From the NCBI GenBank assembly GCA_900472675.1, contig UCJA01000014.1:62001-126000 (forward strand): DNA of 64,000 bases, in the 5' to 3' direction. A program made the translations under genes and the position numbers. The number at the start of each line of letters is the position of its first letter. Position 1 is the first letter of the stretch. Origin of the DNA: Hyphomicrobiales bacterium. GTDB lineage: Bacteria > Pseudomonadota > Alphaproteobacteria > Rhizobiales > Rhizobiaceae. Positions 1 through 7,904 of this stretch are shown piece after piece. The notes beneath the pieces were generated by a model. That model was given only the letters and a program-made list of their open reading frames with translations. It did not search any database and was not told where the DNA came from.

Positions 1-167
1 GAGAACACCTCGTCGAAGCGCCAGACATTCTGCAACTGGGCGATATTGCCATCGTCGCCTGCCACGATCTCGAGCCGGGCTTCGGCGAAGATATGGGGAT
101 GCGCCAGCGCCGGCATGGGCAGGCATATGGCACCAAGCACAGCCATGGTGGCAAATCGGTAATGCAT
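1..167 (-). CDS. DUF1007 family periplasmic protein, N-terminal part
   Basis: The first 55 codons of a gene that runs off the left edge. The ATG is at 167; a second in-frame ATG is at 146. The start encodes a hydrophobic signal peptide ending near a PALA-H site, followed by HPHIFAEARLEI and then WRFDEVFS. This HPHxF...WxFDE pattern is characteristic of DUF1007 proteins. In rhizobia, members of this family commonly sit beside a NicO/RcnA-type nickel or cobalt exporter, so such a gene may lie just outside the window; that neighbour is an expectation, not something seen. Role unknown, probably periplasmic. Confidence 0.75.
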   Translation of the reverse strand, partial: MHYRFATMAVLGAICLPMPALAHPHIFAEARLEIVAGDDGNIAQLQNVWRFDEVF

Positions 168-259
168 GTGCAGGCCTGTCCCCATTCGTCCTGCCCCTGC
201 TTGTGCGGCAAATGGGACGGAATTTCGGCTCAACCGAGCGTAGAGCTCCGGCTTGCCGG

Positions 260-1171
260 TCACGATTGCGCGGGGTCCTGCTGATGCTTGCGGAACCACT
301 GGGCCAGGAAGTCCACGAAACTGCGCACCTTGGCGGGCAGATAGCGGCGGTGCGGATAGACGGCGTAGATGCCGCGGTCCTTGATGATGTAGTCGTCGAA
401 GAGGTTCACCAGTTCGCCCGACTGAAGGGAAGCGGCGGCGATGAAATCCGGGATAATGGCCACGCCGAGGCCGGAGCGGGCGGCGCGCAGCGTGACCTGC
501 GGGCTGTTGACTTCGATCGGTCCGGTGACGGCGACCGAAATCAACGAGCCGTCCTTGTCGACGAAGCGGACGTTGTTGTGCCAGCGGGAGTTGGTATCGA
601 TGATGAAAGGCGTGCGGTTCAGGTCCTGCGGGTGATCGAGAGGGCCGTATTTCGCCACCAGTTCCGGGGTCGCCACCGCATAGACGCGGAAATCGGAGAG
701 TTTTCTGGCGATCATGCCCGAATCCTCCAGCTTGGTGATTCGGATGGCGAGGTCGAAATTCTCCTCGATCAGGTCGACGAACCGGTCTTCCGCGACGATT
801 TCAAGCGAAACGTCCGGATGGGCCTTGGCGAAGTCGATCATCGACTGGCCGACGTCCGCGTCGATGAAGGTGCGCGGCGCGGAGATTCGCAGCTTGCCCT
901 TCAGATCGGTGTTGTTTTCGCGCACCAGGTCGGCGAGGCTGTCGATCTCCTTCAGAATATCGGCTGCGGTGCGGTAGTAGGTGTGACCCGCCTCCGTCAG
1001 CGAGAACTGGCGCGTCGTGCGGTTGAGAAGGAGGGCGCCGAGATCATCCTCCAGTTCCCGAACGTATTTCGATAGCAGCGCCTTGGATCGGCCGGTGCGG
1101 CGTGCGGCGGCCGAAAAGCCCTCCGCCTCGACGACGTCGATAAAGGCACGCATGCGGGTGAGTGTATCCAT
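260..1171 (-). CDS. LysR-family transcriptional regulator
   Basis: 303 aa, normal length for the family. An N-terminal winged HTH (residues about 1-60, with AARRTGRSKALLSKYVRELE as recognition region) is followed by a substrate-binding domain of the type in LysR regulators that act next to oxidoreductases. It begins 19 bases after the MazF-like toxin stop on the same strand, so it may be partly co-transcribed with the toxin-antitoxin pair. No divergent partner gene is present to suggest a target, and the effector is unknown. Confidence 0.9.
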   Translation of the reverse strand: MDTLTRMRAFIDVVEAEGFSAAARRTGRSKALLSKYVRELEDDLGALLLNRTTRQFSLTEAGHTYYRTAADILKEIDSLADLVRENNTDLKGKLRISAPRTFIDADVGQSMIDFAKAHPDVSLEIVAEDRFVDLIEENFDLAIRITKLEDSGMIARKLSDFRVYAVATPELVAKYGPLDHPQDLNRTPFIIDTNSRWHNNVRFVDKDGSLISVAVTGPIEVNSPQVTLRAARSGLGVAIIPDFIAAASLQSGELVNLFDDYIIKDRGIYAVYPHRRYLPAKVRSFVDFLAQWFRKHQQDPAQS

Positions 1172-1190
1172 GGTGATCGTCTCTTCCGGC

Positions 1191-1520
1191 TCAGTTTTTC
1201 AAGCCTAGTGCAAAGGCTAAGGCCACATTGAGCCGTTGGAGGTCGACATCGTGCAGTCTCCCGATGGCTGAACCAATTCGATGACGTGCCATGGTCAGAG
1301 GCTTGTCTGCCATGATCTGCGAGAGGGTCCGCAAGCCATTCGATTCACTGGGTTCAACATCTACCCTATAGTCTGCATCGTTCAGCAATGTCGTCGTGAA
1401 TTGGCAGAAACAAATCGAGGCGTGTTCATCGATGAGTTCGTCTGCGAGAATGACGACTGCAGGGCGTGGCTTGCCGTAGTCGCCGGGAGCGGCAAGGATA
1501 ACAATGTCGCCGCGTCTCAT
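1191..1520 (-). CDS. MazF/PemK-type endoribonuclease toxin
   Basis: 109 aa, the usual MazF size. It starts MRRGDIVILAAPGDYGKPRPAVV; the RGDI...PG..GKxRPAVV pattern is the conserved beta-barrel core of MazF/PemK/CcdB-fold toxins. In this family that core binds RNA and cleaves mRNA at short sequences. The start codon overlaps the end of the upstream antitoxin gene by 4 bases (ATGA), so the two are translationally coupled. Expected to be neutralised by the protein encoded at 1517-1735. Confidence 0.88.
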   Translation of the reverse strand: MRRGDIVILAAPGDYGKPRPAVVILADELIDEHASICFCQFTTTLLNDADYRVDVEPSESNGLRTLSQIMADKPLTMARHRIGSAIGRLHDVDLQRLNVALAFALGLKN

Positions 1521-1735
1521 TCGAATTCCAGGAGACCATCTGCTCCATAGTCGGAGACCGCTTCGATGGAGGCGATTTCCGCAGCTTCCGCCGCTGCATC
1601 GGTCGATCTGTGGGACAACCTTATCCGTTCCTGAACTTCAGGGTGGGAAGCGTCTGGCACCAGCAGGCGCAACTCCCGAACCGGAAGCCCCGTGACCTTG
1701 TCCCGTAACACCTTGTGTCGCGCAGTCGCCGACAT
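1517..1735 (-). CDS. MazE-like antitoxin (DUF3018 type)
   Basis: 72 aa. The small charged protein contains VRELRLLVPDASHPEVQERI, followed by a helical C-terminal part. This layout is typical of the DUF3018 antitoxins found in front of alphaproteobacterial MazF toxins. It is the first gene of the pair, overlapping the toxin gene by 4 bases, and has a GGAAGGA ribosome-binding site about 9 bases before the ATG. A good promoter lies at 1768-1795. Autorepression by the toxin-antitoxin complex is expected from the family but no operator was defined. Confidence 0.82.
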   Translation of the reverse strand: MSATARHKVLRDKVTGLPVRELRLLVPDASHPEVQERIRLSHRSTDAAAEAAEIASIEAVSDYGADGLLEFE

Positions 1736-1767
1736 CGCGAAATCCTTCCAAGCAGGCGAAGGACACC

Positions 1768-1795
1768 ACTATAGGCGACTAGTGATTTCGTGCAA
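1768..1795 (-). promoter_or_regulatory. Probable sigma-70 promoter of the MazEF-like operon
   Basis: Reading the minus strand, TTGCAC (1795-1790) and TATAGT (1773-1768) are separated by 16 bases, and the antitoxin ATG follows about 30 bases downstream. This is a close match to the housekeeping consensus. Confidence 0.5.
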
Positions 1796-1846
1796 ACGAC
1801 GCTCGCTGTCACGGTCAGTATTTTTACGCGGCGTTGAAAAAACTTC

Positions 1847-1875
1847 TTGATTATGACGGCGAACATTCTTATCTC
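1847..1875 (+). promoter_or_regulatory. Candidate promoter for the ornithine decarboxylase leader
   Basis: TTGATT (1847-1852) and TATCTC (1870-1875) are spaced by 17 bases. A start near 1882 would give a leader of about 400 nt before the decarboxylase ATG, which fits the long structured leader expected for this gene. The -10 match is imperfect. Confidence 0.35.
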
Positions 1876-1879
1876 CCGG

Positions 1880-2287
1880 TCAGCCCAAAGTCGCACGTGC
1901 CCGTGGGTGTCCGCCGACCCTCTATTTGGTGAGGTCATCGGTAAGGTACCTGGAACTAACCCCTCCAGTCGCTATTCCGGCCATCCGGGAAATGCGAGGA
2001 CATCTGAAGCAACGACGGTGCGGGCCTTTTTGTTCTCTCCCGGCTTTCCAACAGCCGGGGTTACTGAAGAGGCACACCATCATTGCCGGAAGTGCGGTAG
2101 GGATCTCCCTCCAATCCATGGCAGACAAAGCCGGATTTTCGTTCTTGGCGGAACGTTGATCCACTTTCTGCGCGTTTGAGCGTGTCAAGGACCCGGTGTC
2201 TCCACCGACTGGATCCTGGCGCATGTTCATCCGTCCTTTGTCCTCCGGTCGCAAGCCGGAGCCTTTGAGATTTGGAAGGGACTGACC
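1880..2287 (+). ncRNA. Structured 5' leader of ornithine decarboxylase, speF-RNA candidate
   Basis: About 400 bases without a convincing gene precede the decarboxylase. Visible hairpins are CCCGGCT/AGCCGGG (2039-2045 with 2053-2059), CGGTG/CACCG around a four-base loop (2194-2207), and CTCCGG/CCGGAG (2243-2248 with 2256-2261), the last ending just before the GGAAGGG ribosome-binding site at 2274-2280. The alphaproteobacterial speF motif is a conserved RNA of several hundred nucleotides found in front of this same decarboxylase gene. Position, length and the pile-up of stems suggest this is a copy. I could not verify the motif consensus base by base. Confidence 0.5.
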
Positions 2288-3421
2288 ATGACCACTGCCC
2301 GCATCCTTGACTTCATCAAGACCCGCCGTCCCGAAGGTCCCTGCCTCGTGGTTGACCTCGACGTCGTGCGCGACAATTTCAACGCCTTCCGTCATGCCCT
2401 GCCGGACAGCGCGATCTACTACGCCGTGAAGGCCAACCCGGAGCCGGCAATCCTGAAGCTTCTCGCTTCGATGGGTTCCAACTTCGATTGCGCCTCGGTC
2501 GCCGAAATCCAGATGGCTCTCGATGCCGGCGCTTCTGCCGATCGCGTCTCCTATGGCAATACGATCAAGAAGGAACGCGACATTGCCCGTGCGCATGCGC
2601 TCGGCGTCGCACTGTTTGCCGTCGACAGCCACGAGGAAGTCGAAAAGATCTCCCGTGCAGCGCCCGGTGCCCGTGTATTCTGCCGCGTGCTGACCGATGG
2701 CGAAGGCGCCGAATGGCCGCTGTCGCGCAAGTTCGGCTGCGTTCCGCAGATGGCCGTCGACGTGCTCGTCTATGCTCACCAGCTGGGCCTTGAGTCCTAT
2801 GGCGTGTCTTTCCACGTCGGTTCGCAGATGACCAAGGTCGATGCCTGGGATTCGGCTCTTGCCGATGCCAAGCGCGTGTTCGGCCAGCTGGCCAAGCAGG
2901 GCATTGTCCTGCAGATGGTCAACATGGGCGGTGGTTTCCCGACCAAGTACCTGCGCGACGTGCCGTCCGCAGAAGCTTACGGCCAGGCGATCTTTGCCGC
3001 TCTGCGCAAGCACTTCGGCAACAACCTGCCGAAGACGATCATCGAGCCGGGCCGCGGCATGGTTGGCAATGCAGGTGTGATCAAGGCGGAAGTCGTTCTC
3101 GTCTCGAAGAAGTCGGACAATGACAACCACCGCTGGGTCTTCCTCGACATCGGCAAGTTCGGCGGTCTCGCCGAAACCATGGACGAGGCCATCCGCTACC
3201 CGATCCGCACCGAGCGGGACGGCGACGAGATGGAGCCCTGCGTGCTGGCCGGCCCGACCTGCGATTCGGCCGACGTGATGTACGAGAAGAACATGTATCC
3301 GCTGCCGATCACGCTTTCGATCGGTGACGAAGTTCTGATCGAAGGCACGGGCGCCTACACGACCACCTACTCGGCGGTTGCCTTCAACGGCTTCGATCCG
3401 CTCAAGGCCTACGTCATCTAA
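2288..3421 (+). CDS. odc2: Ornithine/lysine decarboxylase, fold III PLP enzyme
   Basis: 377 aa, the length of the rhizobial alanine-racemase-fold decarboxylase. It converts ornithine (in some relatives also lysine) to putrescine, feeding polyamine synthesis in the cytoplasm. Visible family marks are YYAVKANPEP with the PLP lysine at residue 48, MGGGFPTKY, the EPGRG phosphate-binding loop, and GPTCDSAD carrying the conserved active-site cysteine near the C-terminus. The ATG at 2288 follows a GGAAGGG site by 7 bases. The long upstream leader suggests post-transcriptional control. A GNAT gene follows 100 bases downstream. Confidence 0.95.
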   Translation: MTTARILDFIKTRRPEGPCLVVDLDVVRDNFNAFRHALPDSAIYYAVKANPEPAILKLLASMGSNFDCASVAEIQMALDAGASADRVSYGNTIKKERDIARAHALGVALFAVDSHEEVEKISRAAPGARVFCRVLTDGEGAEWPLSRKFGCVPQMAVDVLVYAHQLGLESYGVSFHVGSQMTKVDAWDSALADAKRVFGQLAKQGIVLQMVNMGGGFPTKYLRDVPSAEAYGQAIFAALRKHFGNNLPKTIIEPGRGMVGNAGVIKAEVVLVSKKSDNDNHRWVFLDIGKFGGLAETMDEAIRYPIRTERDGDEMEPCVLAGPTCDSADVMYEKNMYPLPITLSIGDEVLIEGTGAYTTTYSAVAFNGFDPLKAYVI

Positions 3422-3521
3422 CGATGGCTTGATGCCTTCGCCGACCCCGTAACCAGCCGGGGCGGCAAATCCACAATTTTCCGCAGTACCGTTTGAACGG
3501 TTTTGGGTTTCGGAGGCCACA

Positions 3522-4091
3522 ATGGCCACTGTTCTTGATTCTGTACGCGCATTCTTTGCGCCCACCACTACCTATGCCATCGACGCAGAAACCCCGGCCG
3601 ACGTGGTCGCCCGGGAGACGCTGCTCGACCGTGTCATGGGTCCCGATCGACGTATGAAGTCGTCGGAGAAGATCCGGCGCAACCGGCTGCCGGCCGAAGG
3701 CCTGGCGCTTGTCGCCCGTAACGCCGAGGCTCACACCATCGGCACAGTCCGCCTGTGGAACATCGAAGCCGGCATCGCAATGGACGGCGCGCCGATCGAT
3801 GCGCTGCTGCTCGGGCCACTTGCGGTGGATTGTACCTGCGAGGGCAAGGGTATTGGCGCAGCGCTGATGCGGGCCGCCATTATGGAAGCCACCCATCGCG
3901 GCCACGGCGCCATTCTTCTGGTCGGCGATGCGGCCTATTACGAGCGTTTCGGCTTCTTCGCGGAGAAGACGCGGCACCTGGTCATGCCCGGTCCCTTCCA
4001 GCGCAACCGCTTCCTGGCGCTCGAGCTCAAGCCGGGCTGGCTGGACGGTGCGGCCGGTATGATCGTGGCCAGCGGCCGCAAGTTCGCCTGA
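3522..4091 (+). CDS. GNAT-family N-acetyltransferase
   Basis: 189 aa. The central CEGKGIGAALM is the acetyl-CoA pyrophosphate-binding motif A of GNAT enzymes, followed by LVGDAAYYERFGF, the YxxxGF motif common in the family. It lies 100 bases after the ornithine decarboxylase on the same strand, so polyamine or amine acetylation is a reasonable guess, but the substrate cannot be read from sequence. ATG at 3522 follows GGAGG. Confidence 0.88.
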   Translation: MATVLDSVRAFFAPTTTYAIDAETPADVVARETLLDRVMGPDRRMKSSEKIRRNRLPAEGLALVARNAEAHTIGTVRLWNIEAGIAMDGAPIDALLLGPLAVDCTCEGKGIGAALMRAAIMEATHRGHGAILLVGDAAYYERFGFFAEKTRHLVMPGPFQRNRFLALELKPGWLDGAAGMIVASGRKFA

Positions 4092-4109
4092 GCGTCTTCA
4101 CGCTTTCAT

Positions 4110-4174
4110 GGACTGCAGATCACTGTCGCCGGGCAGTCCCTGACGGGGCTGTCCGCGGCTGCGTTCTGCAGTCC
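4110..4174 (+). repeat. Nested inverted repeats after the GNAT gene
   Basis: An outer perfect 9-base arm pair, GGACTGCAG (4110-4118) and CTGCAGTCC (4166-4174), encloses a second hairpin, GGGCAGTCCC (4131-4140) with GGGGCTGTCC (4145-4154), paired through some G-T pairs. No T-run follows, so it is not a textbook terminator. It may act as an end-of-operon hairpin or be part of a small RNA. Confidence 0.4.
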
Positions 4175-4259
4175 CGCGGGTCCGCCCAGCACTTGGCACG
4201 GGGCGCAACTGTCTCTTTTCAGTGACAGGATTGCCCTATCGGTTCTGACCCCATTCCCG

Positions 4260-4273
4260 TTGATTTCCGTCAA
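4260..4273 (+). promoter_or_regulatory. FNR/FixK-type box upstream of ompW
   Basis: TTGAT-TTCC-GTCAA matches 9 of 10 defined positions of the FNR/FixK palindrome TTGAT-N4-ATCAA. It is centred about 75 bases before the ompW start, which would place a transcript start around 4308 if the activator binds at -41.5. OmpW genes are under FNR control in several bacteria, which fits. Confidence 0.5.
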
Positions 4274-4340
4274 TCTCGCTCCTTGACCATCGGCCTACAT
4301 CTGCGCGCGCAAGATCAAATGCGTATGCAAGGAGAGTTCG

Positions 4341-5030
4341 ATGACGTTGAGCACGCAGTGTGTCAGGTGGATTGCAGGGGCAGGCCTGGTTTTATTCGGC
4401 AATGGAACGATGGCGGCAGATCTGAAGCCGGCGGCATCGGTGCCCCAGGCGAGTGAACAGGTCGACGCCGGATCCGGCCCATGGCAGATCCGCGTTCGCG
4501 GTCTTGGCGTCATCACCAATGACAGCGGGTCCATTAACGGTGTGTCGGGATCGGACCTCTCCTATTCCGACTCGGTCACCCCCGAAATCGACTTCAGCTA
4601 CTATTTCACCGACAATATCGCGGCCGAACTGATCCTTGGTACGACCTCGGCCAAGATCAAGGAAGATGGCGCCGTGGGCGTGCCGGTGGGCAAGACCTGG
4701 CTTCTGCCACCTACCGTGACGTTGCAGTACCACTTCACCGACTTTGGTAATTTCCGGCCTTACCTCGGCGCCGGCGTCAACTATTCGATGTTCTACGGCC
4801 AGTCTGAGGAAGACGGTTTCCATAACCTCGACGTCAAGAACCACTTCGGCGTCGCGCTGCAGGCCGGCTTCGACTACATGATCGACAGCCACTGGGGCGT
4901 AAACGTCGATGTGAAGAAGATCTTCCTGAAGACCACCTGGTCCGCCGATCATGACGTGCTCGGACCCTTGTCGGGTACCGCGAAGCTCGATCCCTGGCTG
5001 GTGGGTGCGGGCGTCACCTATCGGTTCTAG
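4341..5030 (+). CDS. ompW: OmpW-family outer-membrane protein
   Basis: 229 aa with a signal peptide ending around GTMAADLKPA. The mature part matches the OmpW eight-stranded beta barrel: a WQIRVRGLGV first strand, FSYYFTDNIAAELILG, LPPTVTLQYHF, FRPYLGAGVNYS, and a C-terminal strand ending in GVTYRF with the terminal Phe used by outer-membrane assembly. OmpW proteins form a narrow channel for small hydrophobic molecules. It is a single gene with an upstream FNR-type box and a strong terminator directly after it. Confidence 0.93.
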   Translation: MTLSTQCVRWIAGAGLVLFGNGTMAADLKPAASVPQASEQVDAGSGPWQIRVRGLGVITNDSGSINGVSGSDLSYSDSVTPEIDFSYYFTDNIAAELILGTTSAKIKEDGAVGVPVGKTWLLPPTVTLQYHFTDFGNFRPYLGAGVNYSMFYGQSEEDGFHNLDVKNHFGVALQAGFDYMIDSHWGVNVDVKKIFLKTTWSADHDVLGPLSGTAKLDPWLVGAGVTYRF

Positions 5031-5054
5031 AACTCACCAGGGCGGACCGTTGAG

Positions 5055-5085
5055 AACGGCGCAGCCGGGGGCTGCGCCGTTTTCT
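5055..5085 (+). terminator. Rho-independent terminator of ompW
   Basis: AACGGCGCAGC (5055-5065) pairs with GCTGCGCCGTT (5071-5081) around a five-base loop, followed by TTTCTT. It lies 25 bases after the ompW stop. Confidence 0.9.
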
Positions 5086-5105
5086 TGTCGATCATAAGGT
5101 CTGGC

Positions 5106-5756
5106 TCACCGAGAATTGGCGTAGGCGTATTCGCCGCCGCGGGCGAGGGCTGCGCGGTATGCGGGGCGTGCCTCGATCCGGTCCAGCCATGCGACCGTTG
5201 CCGGTCGACCGTTTGCCAGGCCAGCGCGGGCTCGTGCAGCCTCCAGCGGAAAGCTCATCATGATATCGGCAGCCGTCATCTCCTTACCCGCAAACCAGGG
5301 GCGTGACGCCAGTTCGTCTTCCACATAGTCAAGGTGCAGGTCGATCATCGGCTGAACCTTGCGCGCCGCCAGCTTTCCGATCAGGGGCACACGGGCAACC
5401 ACCAGTTTGGCGAACAGGGCAGGCATGACGGAGCCTTCCGCATAATGCAGGAACTGCCGGTAGCGGAGCGCGCCAGCCGGATCTGACGGCGGGCCGAGAC
5501 GACCGCCGGCCTTCTCCACCAGATACTCACAGATTGCCCCGGTCTCGACGATCACGACCGGCTCGTCCTGCGGGCCATCGGTGTCCGTGACAACCGGCGA
5601 CTTGCCGAGAGGATGAACCTTCTTCAGCTCCGGCGGTGCCTGCATGGTCTCGGGGTTCCGCTTGTAGAAGCGGATATCGTAGGGGAGCTGCAATTCCTCC
5701 AGCATCCAGAGGATACGCTGGGAACGGCTGTTGTTGAGGTGGTGAACGGTGATCAC
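5106..5756 (-). CDS. Glutathione S-transferase
   Basis: 216 aa. The N-terminal thioredoxin-like domain begins ITVHHLNNSRSQRILWMLEE, whose serine is a plausible catalytic residue, and includes HPLGKSPVV and VETGAICEYL, the glutathione gamma-glutamyl-binding region. The C-terminal helical domain has WFAGKEMTAADIMMSFPLE, the usual GST N-capping box motif. It conjugates glutathione to electrophiles or reduces peroxides in the cytoplasm. An EcfG-type stress promoter lies just upstream at 5783-5807. Confidence 0.92.
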   Translation of the reverse strand: MITVHHLNNSRSQRILWMLEELQLPYDIRFYKRNPETMQAPPELKKVHPLGKSPVVTDTDGPQDEPVVIVETGAICEYLVEKAGGRLGPPSDPAGALRYRQFLHYAEGSVMPALFAKLVVARVPLIGKLAARKVQPMIDLHLDYVEDELASRPWFAGKEMTAADIMMSFPLEAARARAGLANGRPATVAWLDRIEARPAYRAALARGGEYAYANSR

Positions 5757-5782
5757 GGCTGTACTCCGGTGCTTCTGTAAAG

Positions 5783-5807
5783 AACGAACCTCTGCAGGAG
5801 CGGTTCC
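5783..5807 (-). promoter_or_regulatory. EcfG-type general-stress promoter of the GST gene
   Basis: On the minus strand GGAAC (5807-5803), a 16-base spacer, then CGTT (5786-5783). This is the GGAAC-N16/17-CGTT consensus of the alphaproteobacterial general stress sigma factor. The GST ATG is 27 bases further on. Confidence 0.6.
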
Positions 5808-6778
5808 TAGGCGGCAGCATCAAGCGGGTCAGGGAGGCGTTCTGGTAATGTGACCAGTTCCTGGGAGAGCATTGCACTCCGGGCGTAACGGCGGGGCGAG
5901 GCGCCCATGATCTTCTTGAAGGCGGTGCTGAAGGCTGCCTCGGACTCATAGCCGAGCGAGGGCGCGATCATCGAAATGGGATCACTGCCGTGGCGAAGCC
6001 GGTCGGCGGCGAGCAGCATGCGCCAACGGGCGAGATATTCCATGGCGGGCGTGCCGACCGTCTGCCGGAATTTCTGGGCAAAGCTGGAGCGGGACATTCC
6101 CGCAGCCGAGGCCAGTTCCTGGAGGGTCCAGCGACGGGATGGATCTTTGTGTATGGCGCTGATCGCCTTGCTCAATTGCCGGTCTGCGAGCCCCGCGAGC
6201 CAGCTTGCGCCGCTGGTCGCTCCATCGGCCAGATGCAGCCGCAGCGCCTGGACGAGCATCAGCTGGGCCAGGTGGTCGATGACGAGCGTGCTGCCAGCCT
6301 GCGGATCCAGCATCTCTTCCATCATGCGCTCCACCGCCCAACGCAGAGCCGCCTGTCCCGGTCGGTCGCGGACGTGAATCAGCGGCGGCAGGGAGCGCAA
6401 CAGGATGTCTGCGTGGTCGCCCGCAAGGCCGAAGCGATTGCTGGCTAGCAGGAAATCGCCACCGCCATTGTGGACTGCGACATTGCCCAAGCGGGGTGCA
6501 GTAAACACCTCCACGGCATCCGTCGCCGGCAGCGCAAGATCGCTCGCCAGGCGGAAGGGGCGTCCGCCCGGGAGAAGGAAGCAATCTCCGGTCTGGAGAT
6601 GGATCGGCGCCTTGATGCCTTCAACCGACATCCAGCACTGGCCTGAGACGACGGCGCCGGTCTTGATGCGCCGCTGCTGATCCGGAAACTGTAGGCACCA
6701 CTCCCCGCCGGCCGCCAGGGCCGCCGAGAGATAGTTGCGTGGCTTGAACAGCGCGAGCAGGTCGGACAGCGGGTCCAA
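5807..6778 (-). CDS. AraC-family regulator
   Basis: 323 aa. The N-terminal half is a cupin-like sensing domain (GQCWMSVEG, LQTGDCFLLPGGRPF) of the AraC_binding_6 type. The C-terminal 100 residues hold two HTH motifs (WTLQELASAAGMSRSSFAQKF and MIAPSLGYESEAAFSTAFKK) ending in SPRRYAR. The start is a TTG at 6778, preceded by AGGAG at a spacing of 7 bases. It is divergent from the epimerase-like gene at 6910, its most likely target, as is common for this regulator type. Confidence 0.9.
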   Translation of the reverse strand: MDPLSDLLALFKPRNYLSAALAAGGEWCLQFPDQQRRIKTGAVVSGQCWMSVEGIKAPIHLQTGDCFLLPGGRPFRLASDLALPATDAVEVFTAPRLGNVAVHNGGGDFLLASNRFGLAGDHADILLRSLPPLIHVRDRPGQAALRWAVERMMEEMLDPQAGSTLVIDHLAQLMLVQALRLHLADGATSGASWLAGLADRQLSKAISAIHKDPSRRWTLQELASAAGMSRSSFAQKFRQTVGTPAMEYLARWRMLLAADRLRHGSDPISMIAPSLGYESEAAFSTAFKKIMGASPRRYARSAMLSQELVTLPERLPDPLDAAA

Positions 6779-6909
6779 TGGAGTACTCCTGGACGATCTC
6801 GAAGATATCCCGGATCTTACGACATAGGCCGTCCTCGCGCAAAGGACTATTCCTTCTGGCAGGCCAACGTCTGGCCTTAGCTTTCAGACCATCAGCCAAG
6901 GAGAATAGC

Positions 6910-7797
6910 ATGCGTGTCTTCGTCACCGGAGCGACAGGGTTTGTCGGCTCTGCCGTTGTCCAGGAACTGCTGGGCGCTGGCCACCAGGTGCAGGGGCTTG
7001 CCCGATCCGATGCGTCCGCTTCGTCGCTTGCGGCGTTGGGGATAGACGTCGTTCGCGGCAGCCTGGACGATCTGGACAGTCTTAAGGCCGGGGCGTCTGC
7101 CGCAGACGGCGTGATCCACTGCGGCTTCAACCATGATTTCACCCGGTTTGCGGAAAACTGCGTGGTGGACGAGCATGCGATCGCAGCCATGGCCGGGGTG
7201 CTTGCGGGCAGCGAGAAGCCGCTGATCGTGACCTCCGGCACGGGGCTTGTCGCGCGCGGCGTAATGGTCGACGAAGACATGCTTCCTCCGGATACCTCGC
7301 CCAATCCACGACGCTCGGAACAGGCGGCGATGGCCGCGCATGCCGGAGGCGTCAATGCCTCGGTGGTGCGACTGCCGCCTTCGGTCCACGGGCAGGGCGA
7401 TCATGGCTTCGTCCCCATCCTGATCGGCATGGCGCGCGAAAAGGGCAGGGCGGTCTATGCGGGTGAAGGCTTGAACACCTGGCCTGCCGTGCATCGGCTG
7501 GATGCGGCCAAGGTCTATCGGCTGGTGCTGGAAAGCGGCTCGGCCGCTGCGGGACGTCGTTTCCACGCTGTCGACGAGGAGGGCATCGCCTTTCGCGATA
7601 TCGCGACGGCGATCGGCAAGGGACTGAACCTGCCCGCGGCCTCGGCGGAAGAGGCGGCCGAATATTTCGGCTGGTTCGCCCATTTCGCGGCGATGGACAA
7701 TCGCGTCAGCAGCCGGATGACCCGCGAAAGCCTCGGCTGGGCGCCTAGCCAACCGGGTCTTCTGCAGGATCTCTCCGACCCGGGCTATTTTGCCTGA
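6910..7797 (+). CDS. SDR-type NAD(P)-dependent epimerase/oxidoreductase
   Basis: 295 aa starting MRVFVTGATGFVGSAVVQEL, an extended-SDR Rossmann motif (TGATGFVG). GSLDDLDSL and VIHCGFNHDF follow. Related proteins (COG0451, NAD-dependent epimerase/dehydratase) reduce or isomerise sugar or small carbonyl substrates. The substrate is unknown. I chose the ATG at 6910, preceded by AAGGAGAA, over an in-frame start 132 bases upstream, because the Rossmann motif then begins at residue 2. Divergent from an AraC regulator. Confidence 0.88.
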   Translation: MRVFVTGATGFVGSAVVQELLGAGHQVQGLARSDASASSLAALGIDVVRGSLDDLDSLKAGASAADGVIHCGFNHDFTRFAENCVVDEHAIAAMAGVLAGSEKPLIVTSGTGLVARGVMVDEDMLPPDTSPNPRRSEQAAMAAHAGGVNASVVRLPPSVHGQGDHGFVPILIGMAREKGRAVYAGEGLNTWPAVHRLDAAKVYRLVLESGSAAAGRRFHAVDEEGIAFRDIATAIGKGLNLPAASAEEAAEYFGWFAHFAAMDNRVSSRMTRESLGWAPSQPGLLQDLSDPGYFA

Positions 7798-7850
7798 GAC
7801 GCATTGTTTGTGACGCTGCGGTGAAATTCCAACAGGTGGTTGCCGGTCAC

Positions 7851-7875
7851 GGAACCGAGCGCGCGGTTTGCCGTT
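7851..7875 (+). promoter_or_regulatory. EcfG-type general-stress promoter of the DUF4142 gene
   Basis: GGAAC (7851-7855), a 16-base spacer and CGTT (7872-7875) match the alphaproteobacterial general-stress sigma factor consensus exactly. The start codon is 30 bases downstream. Confidence 0.65.
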
Positions 7876-7904
7876 CGAGTGCCGTGACCTTAAAGGAGAC
7901 AACC

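Noticed and set aside
1922..3568. Long minus-strand frame opposite ornithine decarboxylase
   Set aside because: Its residue pattern is the complement of the clearly conserved plus-strand enzyme; high GC gives long antisense frames.
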